Below are positions 8,529 through 15,577 of a stretch of DNA of 15,577 nt, one piece after another. The notes under the pieces were generated by a model, which saw only the letters and a program-made list of their open reading frames with translations, did not search any database and was not told where the DNA came from. The position numbers were made by a program, and so were the translations under genes. This stretch comes from Coprinopsis marcescibilis. Taxonomy: Eukaryota; Basidiomycota; Agaricomycetes; Agaricales; Psathyrellaceae. Numbering within the stretch: the stretch's first letter is position 1; every line of letters begins with the position of its first letter. Location: positions 1 to 15,577 of the forward strand of contig ML210436.1 in the NCBI GenBank assembly GCA_004369085.1. The letters run 5' to 3'.

Positions 8529-11500
8529 AAGATAGTACGGTCTGTCCTATATGCCAATCCATCCAATATGACTTTGATTTTTCCTACAACATTGTCATTC
8601 CCTGGAAAGAACGGACCCGAAAACGTTGGAACAACTACTCTCGTCGACTGCGGAGCAGATGATCAATTCATTGATCAGAACTATGCACGAAAGATGAGAA
8701 TCCCACTCACTCGACTCACCACCCCCATCCCCGCGCGAAACGTCGATGGTACTCTGAACAAAAATGGTACTATCCGATTCTACACAGACGCTCATATCAC
8801 GATACATGGACGACGATTCAAAGAATGATTCTACGTCACTGGTCTTGGACAAGAAAAGATCATTCTCGGAGCACCATGGCTTCGAAGGATGAACCCCTCT
8901 ATTGACTGGAGAAATGGAACACTCGCTTGGAAAACGAAGGAACTTTCGAAGACCAATCAAGCTCTTCTTAAGTACCTTCAAACCAAGAAAACGAAGAAAC
9001 AGGCAGACCCTACACAGGAAGATATTGAATTGGCCCTCTTACGCAACTTTCAAGGAAAAGATAGCCCCTATCTCCAAACGATCTGGATTCGGGCTAAATC
9101 GACCATCGCACAAGAACTCGCAGTTGCTGAGGACACCTTGACCCTTACCTTGGAACAACGGATACCAGAGGAATATCACAACTACATGGACATTTTCGAC
9201 AAAAAGAAAGCTGATCGATTTCCCAACTCGAAACCTTGGGATCACAAGATTGAGTTAAAAGATGGTTTCATTCCTAAATCGTTCAAGACCTACAATCTTA
9301 CCTTGGACAAACAAAAGGAATTGGAAAAGTTTATTCAGGAAAACCTTGTCAAAATGTACATTCGACCCTCGCAATCACCAAACGCCGCCCCTTTCTTTTT
9401 TGTCAAAAAGAAACTGATCGTTGAAGATGGGAAAGTAAAAACTCCCCTTTGACCCTGTCAAGACTATAGTTATCTCAACAAATGGACAATCAAGAACGCC
9501 TATCCACTCCCACTCATCATGGAACTCCTTGACAAACTAAAAGGGGCGAAGTATTTCACTAAACTGGACGTGCGATGGGGCTACAACAACATTCGGATCA
9601 GAGACGGCAATCAATGGAAAGTGGCATTCAAAACCAATTTGGGACTATTCAAACCGACAGTCATGTTTTTCGGCATGTGCAACTCCCCAGCAACGTTTCA
9701 GGCAATGATGGATCACATCTTCGATAAACTCAAGACAGAAGGACATTGCATCATCATCTACATGGACGACATTCTCATCTTTACCAAAACCAAGGAAAAG
9801 ATGATCGAATACACGCGAAAAACCCTCCAAGTGCTTAAGGATAACAACCTTTACCTGAAACCGGAAAAATGCCAATTTTGTCAAACACGCATCGAATACC
9901 TTGGCATGATCATCGAAGAAGGACGAATCTCCATGGACCCGAAAAAGGTTGCTGGAATCCAAGACTGGCCTGCCCCGAAAACTGTGAAACAAGTACGATC
10001 CTTCCTGGGATTCGGAAACTTCTATCGAAGATTCATCCATGGATATTCAGAACTGGCGAAATCAATGAACGAACTCCTCCAAAAAGGAGTGTCGTTCGAA
10101 TGGACACCCCAACAACAGACAGCCTTCAACACTCTGAAACGACGATTCACTGAACAACCAGTCTTGATTATGCCTGACTTGGAAAGACCTTTCCAAGTTG
10201 AATGCGATGCCTTGAAATACGCCACCAGAGCAGTTCTCACTCAATGTGATGCAAATGGAGCCCATCATCCAGTCTCATTCATATCGAAAACCCTATCACC
10301 AACAGAACGCAACTACGAGATATACGACAGAGAACTACTGGCTCTTATTCGAGCCTTTACTGAATGGCAACACTACTTGATGGGAGCCCAACACCCAATC
10401 GAAGTTCTATCCGATCACAAGAACCTTTCCTACTTCTGGGAAACACGAAAATTGAATCGATGACAAGCAAGATGGTACACCTTCCTAACCGAGTTTAACT
10501 ACAAATTCAACTACACACCTGGAAGTAAAATGGTTCAATCCGACGCACTCTCCCGACGACTGGATCATCTTCCGGAACACGGCGATCACGACAATGAAGA
10601 CATGATTTTGCTTTCAGAAGATCAATTTCCAAAAGAAGTCAATCTGAATTTGATGAACGTCGATCTATTAACTCGAATCCTGGACCAACTGGAGGAAGCT
10701 TTCAATATTGGAATGGCAGACAAGATACAAGATCTTTTGAAAGACAAAGATATCCCAACCGAACTACAGAAAGACTTGGCAGACTGGCATACAGAATCGA
10801 AAGACCGCAAAACAGCATTATTCTTTTGTGGGAAAATGTACATTCCCCAAAATCAAGAACTTCGGCGCCAAATCATACGCGATCACCACGATCCCATCCT
10901 TATGGGACACCCAGGGGAACTCGAGACTTTTTACAAAGTCAGTCAAAATTACTGGTTCCCTGGCATCAGAGGAGCCATACAAGACTATGTCAAAGGATGC
11001 GCCACATGTCAACAATTCAAAATCAACCACCGACCATTGAAACCGACCCTTATCCCAAATAAATCCATGGGATCACATCGACCATTTGCATTTGTAACGA
11101 TGGACCTTATGTCTGGCCTACCACCAATTGAAGAAAACGGAACGACATACGACTCTATTTTGATCCAGGTGGATCAAGGACTTACTAAGGGGGTGATTTT
11201 CACCCCTTGCAACAAAGAAGTCGATGCTGAAACCACGGCAAAAATGATCATCGACTCAACCTTTAAACGGTTCGGTATTCCTGAATGAATCATATCCGAC
11301 AGAGGACCCAATTTTGCCACAAAATCCCATTGAGAAGTCTTGAAACAACTGGGAATCGACTCTTGACTTTCTACTGCTTATCATCCCCAAACTGATGGTA
11401 ATTCCGAACGAGGACTCCAAGAAGTTCAGACCTACTTGGGGATTTATTGTGTGAATCACCCGGAAACTTGGAAAGATCACCTCCCCATGCTCGAATTCAC

Positions 11501-12143
11501 TTACAATAACCGACGACATGCGGACAACCAGAAGACACCATTCGAACTGATCATGGGATTACAACCACAAGGCATTCCAGAAGCCTTCGAACAATCGAAC
11601 ATTCCATCTGTGGAAGAAAGAATGACGGACCTTACCCTTTCTCAGAAAGAAGCAATCGCTGCACACGAACTAGCCAGAAATCGGATGATCAGCAGATCAC
11701 AGAACGACATCACTCCATTCAAACTCGGCGACAAAGTGTGGCTAGAAGCAAAGAACCTCAACCGACGATATCTTTCCAACAAGATAAGGCCAAAACGGGA
11801 AGGACCCTTCAAGATAACAGAAGTCATAGGACCAGTTTCTTATCACCTCGCCCTACCGACTCAATGGAAGATTCACGATGTCTTCCACACCATATGGCTG
11901 TCTCCATATACAGAAACTGACATGCATGGTCCTTCACACACCACGCCACCACCTGACCTTATTGATGGACAAGAAGAATACGAAGTGGAGGCGATTATTA
12001 ACCACAAAAAGCGAGGAAGAGGTCATCTGTTCCTTGTCCAATGGAAAGGATACTCGTTATCTGAAGCATCATGGGAACCACCTTGTCATTTGATCAACAC
12101 CACTCGGATCTTGGAAGATTACAAGAAGTTACACCAACTATAA
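8487..12143 (+). pseudogene. pol: pol: protease, RT, RNase H, integrase, chromodomain; six TGA stops
   Basis: Polyprotein of 1,219 codons in one frame, made by -1 frameshift from gag. Protease: LVDCGADDQFID at about 8640, with DCGA in place of the usual D-S/T-G-A, then ILGAPWL. Reverse transcriptase about 9210-9950: [26 protein letters not shown] and catalytic YMDD at 9759-9770. RNase H about 10190-10450: Asp at 10206, YDRELLA, SDHKNL. Integrase: His at 10884/10887 and 10908 with Cys at 10998 and 11007 (HHCC), then Asp 11103, Asp 11298 and Glu 11406, the last two spaced as D-x35-E; GPF module near 11800. Chromodomain about 11973-12140 with EYEVE, VQWKGY and WEP. Ends at TAA 12141-12143. In-frame TGAs at 8826, 9450, 10461, 11286, 11331 and 11364. 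At 9450, 10461, 11286 and 11364 related elements have Arg, so CGA became TGA. All catalytic residues I can check remain. Confidence 0.93.
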
Positions 12144-12218
12144 AAGACAAGACAAATCGACACTTGAACTTCAATCTACCCAAATTAACCAACTTTTTCG
12201 AACACAACCAACTTTACA

Positions 12219-13661
12219 ATGTCTCAAAACACCGAAATCAATACCTCCATTTGTTTTGACAAAGTCATCTTCCCTACTCCCTCTCGACCTGGACAGAACA
12301 ACTTGGAAATGGAGACCAACAATCCCGTTTATTCTGATAAACTCATTCCTTCTACTCCCTCTCGACCAGGCCAGTACAAATTGGAATATCCAACTAATGC
12401 TGACGACGATCTTGAAAGAGATCAAAACGCACAATATGCAAACTATGATCACCCACTTTACAAGCCCAAACGATTCGAACACCCACCTGTTAAAGATCCC
12501 CCCCGATGAAAAGGATTCAACAGTACTTTCCACACCGCCATCAATAAAGAGGAAGAAGAAATTGCTGAATGGCATTACCGAGTTATTGGATCCAACTTAT
12601 TCTTTTCTATCCCTACCGACCGATTTGATCCCATGAACGGAGATCAAGACCACTCGGGTAACGCAGATGCCAACACTTATCTCTCTTTTCAACAATTCAT
12701 ACACCAAAGGGAATGATTATGCGAATCAATTCAAGATACGAAAAGACTCCTCCACAATCTTCGACAACAGTTTTCCAACCTCGACGCTTTTGGAAGGACC
12801 CTCCAAGAATCTTGGACCTATCTCTTGATGCGATGCGACAAGAAACATCGAGAGAAGAAATTGGAGAAAGAGGAACAGGAAACAGTAAAGTCAGACGGAT
12901 CCATTGTTGAAATAACTCAACCTTCAATCAAGAAACCCCTTCCTCAGAATTCGATACCCTCTCCCCGACCTACGCCAACATGCGGAACCAACCAACCTCG
13001 AGAGAATCATCTCTCAAAATCAACAGATCCTCAATCAGGATCCCATCGACAGACCTCGACAACCGACCCCTGAACAACAGAAAAAGGGAAACACGTCGAC
13101 AGGGGACCTACAAGAATTCCCCACAAGTCTACACAACACTTTTCTCCAATGGTCAAGGGGAGAAAGCAGCCGACTTCCAAACGATCCCAAAAAACCGTTT
13201 TATTATCGATTGGACTCTCCAATCCAGCTTCCACTATCCGTGAACCGAGACCACAACAAGATATTCGGACAAATTCTACTCTGGGACCTTCTTCTGTTTG
13301 GACACATCAAGAAGACCGTATTCCCAATTTTGGAACAACCCAAACCCCTCGACCACCCCCAACAACTCGAGACAGAAAGAAATTGTGTTTCATTTGCTGA
13401 TCAAATTGCCACCTCAAGGCCCTTTGTCCCCATCAGTATGAATGTCAAACCTGTGGAGAAGAAGCCCCTCGACATCTCCCAGACGACGACGAATGTCACC
13501 TCAACAAGCTTTACCCCAACCGCCTTAAGGGCTCACGTACTTGGTATCACAACGATGATGACAACAACTGGAACTCCCATGCCTACGACTTCGACGACTA
13601 TGGGAACTACAACCATCACCGAGACTGAATCCAGGAGGCTTCAGATCAAGAACGGGGGTAA
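12219..13661 (+). pseudogene. ORF3: zinc-knuckle protein downstream of pol, five TGA stops
   Basis: About 480 codons in the pol frame but separated from pol by 75 nt with stops (TAA 12141, TGA 12165, TAA 12186). ATG at 12219 has A at -3. The frame has no TAA or TAG until TAA 13659-13661, directly against the 3' LTR; it has TGA at 12507, 12714, 13071, 13398 and 13626. Features: a duplicated N-terminal motif TPSRPGQ-x2-LE; a helical, charged middle (about 12700-12880, KKHREKKLEKEEQE) that may form a coiled coil; a Pro/Ser/Thr-rich linker; then C-x2-C-x4-H-x4-C at 13386-13427 (with TGA 13398 inside) and C-x2-C-x6-H-x6-C at 13443-13496; and an Asp/Asn/Tyr/His tail. No signal peptide or membrane segment is seen, so it is unlike env. 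A nucleic-acid-binding, gag-like accessory role is inferred; I know no function for it. Confidence 0.72.
13648..13661 (+). other. Polypurine tract for plus-strand priming
   Basis: AAGAACGGGGGTAA abuts the TG of the 3' LTR, the position from which plus-strand DNA is primed. It is purine-rich with one C and one T. It overlaps the last codons and the TAA of ORF3. Confidence 0.75.
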
Positions 13662-14185
13662 TGTTACACCATCTCCAATGGTGGAACATGAGGGCGGATA
13701 CGTGTTAACAACAGATGAGTGTCTTGAGATACAAGCGGATTATTTTCGACGATTAGGATTGTTTGATTATGAATCAGTAGATACTTCTTATTGATCTTTC
13801 GGATCTTAAGAGTATTTTTAGGAAGATAAAGAACACGAGGATATGACGTAGTAGTTTTCTTATTTATAGAAAGATAACGGAAGGAACTTATTGATAATAC
13901 CAATAAGAGATAAGAGAAGTATATTTAAACCTACCATAGTTGGTAGTTGTACTTTAGTTTTGATCTTGTTTCTCTCTTGTACTTCAATAGTTAACGAATA
14001 AGACTTTTGTTAGTCTTCTCATTGACAGATCGTTTCACTTGAACCTTTCAGAAACTCTATCGTCTTGATGTTCGTTCGTCTCGACTTACTCGACCTACTC
14101 ATCTGTCTCGACGATCTCTCATCTTGACTCTATCGCAAACTATCATCAAACGACTAAGGTGTACTATTCGCCTTGCGTCATAACA
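13662..14185 (+). repeat. 3' long terminal repeat
   Basis: It is 524 bp, TGTTACACC to CATAACA, matching the 5' LTR with 23 substitutions and no gaps. Many CG sites kept in one LTR are TG or CA in the other. One such change (ACG to ATG near 14069) adds an ATG to the U5, which the 5' copy lacks. The TATA box (TATATTTAAA) and the self-primer segment TAGTTTTGATCTT (13955-13967) are intact. Confidence 0.97.
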
Positions 14186-14190
14186 GTAAC
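14186..14190. repeat. Target-site duplication GTAAC, right copy
   Basis: Exact copy of 6560-6564, directly after the CA end of the 3' LTR. Confidence 0.93.
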
Positions 14191-15420
14191 CCTGAAGGAA
14201 GTGTTGAACCTGTGGATGTCATGGAAACAATGTTGAATGGTTTCTACTACAACTGACTGTAAGTCCAAGTCCTACTAAATAGTTTGGATTTGCTCAACAT
14301 GGTTACCAAAGGTGTTTAAGAAAACAGTGGGCGAACTTTTAATGATAGTACTTAGCTGCTTTGAGTGGTAGGCACACAACAGAGGGACTCGGAGGTACTG
14401 GCCTGCAGTGCTTTGGAAGGTTTTGGATTGGAAGACTCAGGCTCGACACTGACGAGTCATGACGAAGTCATCACAGTGCTACTATGTATCATTCATCCGG
14501 CGTTCGTAGTTCTCATGGTTCGTAATGTCACAGATTCGCACAGTGTGACTGTGACACTTTTCTCCCCTGCTGATCCCCATCACGGCGCATTGCATCTGAC
14601 TCTGGCGCAAGAGAGACGTGTTGGGTGGTGGCCCTGGTGGGAAACCGTGGGATCCATTCAGCTGGCATCATTGAATTTCATGTCTGCTGTGCCATGTACC
14701 GGCAAAATGTGACATCTCTCTAAAAGGTAAATTCGTTGAAACAACATAATTCTGGACAAAAAAAGCACAAGTCTGTAGAGAATACGTACCCGTACAATGC
14801 CCGCAATGTTCGAGGCCAACAAGGCCAGATTAAAGGTGTAAATTGGGAATTACAAACCAGTGAGGAAATATGAACTGCTGGTACCTACTGACGAATGATA
14901 GTCGTCCTTGACGTTGCCGTTCCGAGTCCAGACTCCAGCCCGGACGCCAGGCAAGTGCTAATCAGCCTCATTTAAATTGATGAAGCGCATACGTCGCCTT
15001 GAAGCACATTTGTGCCCTGAGTTTTCATTGACAATCATAATGACGTGTATCTAAGTTGTTTCAATTGCGAGTGCCTGGTAACTCAGTGAATAGCTGTAGT
15101 CCGGACGACTGCTCTGCCCAAATAGGTAGTAGGTTAGTTGGTGACAACTCTCAGGCTCCTCCACACTGATCTGATTTCGCATCAATGTGCTACTAGTACT
15201 GTCATAGGACTAGCACTGCTACCCAAACAATTGCATTCTTCAAATTGTCGTTGGTTAAGCCAAAAAGCTGGACACTTGGAGAGACGAGTTGTCATGGCTT
15301 TAACCACTTAACTCAATGGCGCTGTCAAGCCAACAATGACCCTATATTATTTCGACATTGCTGGGGCTTGAGGGCGCTTCCAGAAGAATTGGAGTTGGAG
15401 GGGCGGGCTGAGAATACTAC
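14191..15420. other. No supported gene; former upstream flank of the Plavaka gene
   Basis: Before the retrotransposon inserted, this joined 6564 directly. Frames are short; the longest, 14365-14712 on the plus strand, begins at GTG and has no motif I recognise. I could not find a Plavaka terminal inverted repeat by eye. Small palindromes occur at 14527-14555. Confidence 0.5.
14527..14555. repeat. Nested short inverted repeats rich in CACAG/CTGTG
   Basis: GTCACAG (14527-14533) and CTGTGAC (14549-14555) are inverted arms. Inside them CACAGT (14539-14544) and ACTGTG (14548-14553) form a second pair that would compete with the first. The cluster may be chance or a binding site. Confidence 0.4.
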
Positions 15421-15430
15421 TATATAAATA
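15421..15430 (+). promoter_or_regulatory. TATA box of a gene running off the right edge
   Basis: TATATAAATA is a strong TATA match. It is followed by a leader without ATG until 15525, consistent with a core promoter on the plus strand. The strand is inferred from that open frame only. Confidence 0.45.
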
Positions 15431-15524
15431 AGCTCACAAGTGCAGACTAAAAGCTCACTATTCATCATTGATCCCAGTTCCAGTAATTGTAGGATCCTTT
15501 GAACTTGTTGACCACTTTACACCA

Positions 15525-15577
15525 ATGCCCAAGTGCCAAACTTCAAGTGTGCGAGACGGCGCCAAAACTCGGCAGGC
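15525..15577 (+). CDS. Possible N-terminus of an unknown gene, cut by the window end
   Basis: ATG at 15525 has A at -3 and is the first ATG downstream of the TATA box at 15421. The frame is open for the remaining 17 codons and starts MPKCQTSSVRDG. This is too short to identify; no function can be given. The case rests on position after the TATA box alone. Confidence 0.3.
   Translation, partial: MPKCQTSSVRDGAKTRQ

Larger units (their letters stand above)
6565..14185 (+). mobile_element. Full-length Ty3/Gypsy chromovirus LTR retrotransposon, 7,621 bp
   Basis: Two 524-bp LTRs with TG..CA ends bound by a GTAAC duplication enclose gag, pol and a third ORF. Domain order is gag (with CCHC knuckle), protease, reverse transcriptase, RNase H, integrase, chromodomain; integrase after RNase H places it in Ty3/Gypsy and the chromodomain in the chromovirus branch. 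Priming appears to be of the self-primed Tf1 type. The element carries 11 in-frame TGA codons in pol plus ORF3, and one TAG and one small frameshift in gag, so this copy is not autonomous. It lies head-to-head with the Plavaka gene (transcription runs away from it) in that gene's upstream region. About 1.5 kb between pol and the 3' LTR, filled by ORF3, makes it longer than a plain gag-pol element. Confidence 0.96.

Noticed and set aside
8487..13661. TGA read as a sense codon (stop-codon recoding) in pol and ORF3
   Set aside because: TGA sites align with Arg, not Trp or Cys, and the same region shows CpG decay in the LTRs; mutation is the simpler explanation.
12219..13661. ORF3 as an envelope gene
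   Set aside because: No signal peptide, hydrophobic transmembrane segment or fusion-type sequence; it has zinc knuckles and charged helices instead.
14365..14712. 115-aa plus-strand open frame right of the retrotransposon
   Set aside because: It starts at GTG rather than ATG, has no recognisable motif, and no promoter or splice context supports it.
1..15577. CRISPR arrays, tRNA or rRNA genes
   Set aside because: No regularly spaced repeats of that kind and no tRNA-like B-box with matching arms found on either strand.

Overview
The window looks like nuclear DNA of a mushroom-forming basidiomycete (Agaricomycetes). The left-hand gene has many short spliceosomal introns (49-68 bp, GT..AG) and encodes a Plavaka-type DNA transposase, a family known mainly from Agaricomycetes. 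The centre is a complete Ty3/Gypsy chromodomain LTR retrotransposon of the fungal chromovirus type. No bacterial-style gene is present.

Layout: 1-1112 holds no gene I can support. 1113-6382 (minus strand) is a Plavaka transposase gene for which I can derive a 16-exon model. The exons total 4,431 nt with no frame break; the only lesions are four in-frame TGA codons. 6565-14185 is a 7,621-bp retrotransposon with two 524-bp LTRs, TG..CA ends and a 5-bp target duplication GTAAC, inserted 182 bp upstream of the transposase start codon. Inside it, in order, are a primer site that pairs with the element's own LTR, gag with a CCHC knuckle, a -1 frameshift signal, pol (protease, RT, RNase H, integrase, chromodomain), an extra downstream ORF with two Cys/His knuckles (ORF3), a purine tract and the 3' LTR. 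14191-15420 has no supported gene. A TATA box at 15421 and a possible coding start at 15525 suggest another gene running off the right edge.

How the retrotransposon would have worked: the LTR TATA box would start transcription about 35 bp downstream, at about 6858. The first 12 nt of that RNA are complementary to the 12 nt just inside the 5' LTR, so the RNA could prime its own reverse transcription as Tf1 does, without tRNA. A GGGTTTT heptamer in the gag frame, followed after 5 nt by a 12-bp hairpin, would move ribosomes into the pol frame. The chromodomain on the integrase would guide insertion toward marked chromatin. ORF3, in the pol frame but after stops, is the least familiar part and may be a second nucleic-acid-binding protein.

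Both elements show the same decay: 15 of 16 in-frame stops in the three pol-frame or spliced coding regions plus gag are TGA, mostly where the family has arginine (CGA). Of 23 differences between the LTRs, 19 are CpG to TpG/CpA changes. This is the expected trace of cytosine methylation at CpG acting on otherwise young elements.
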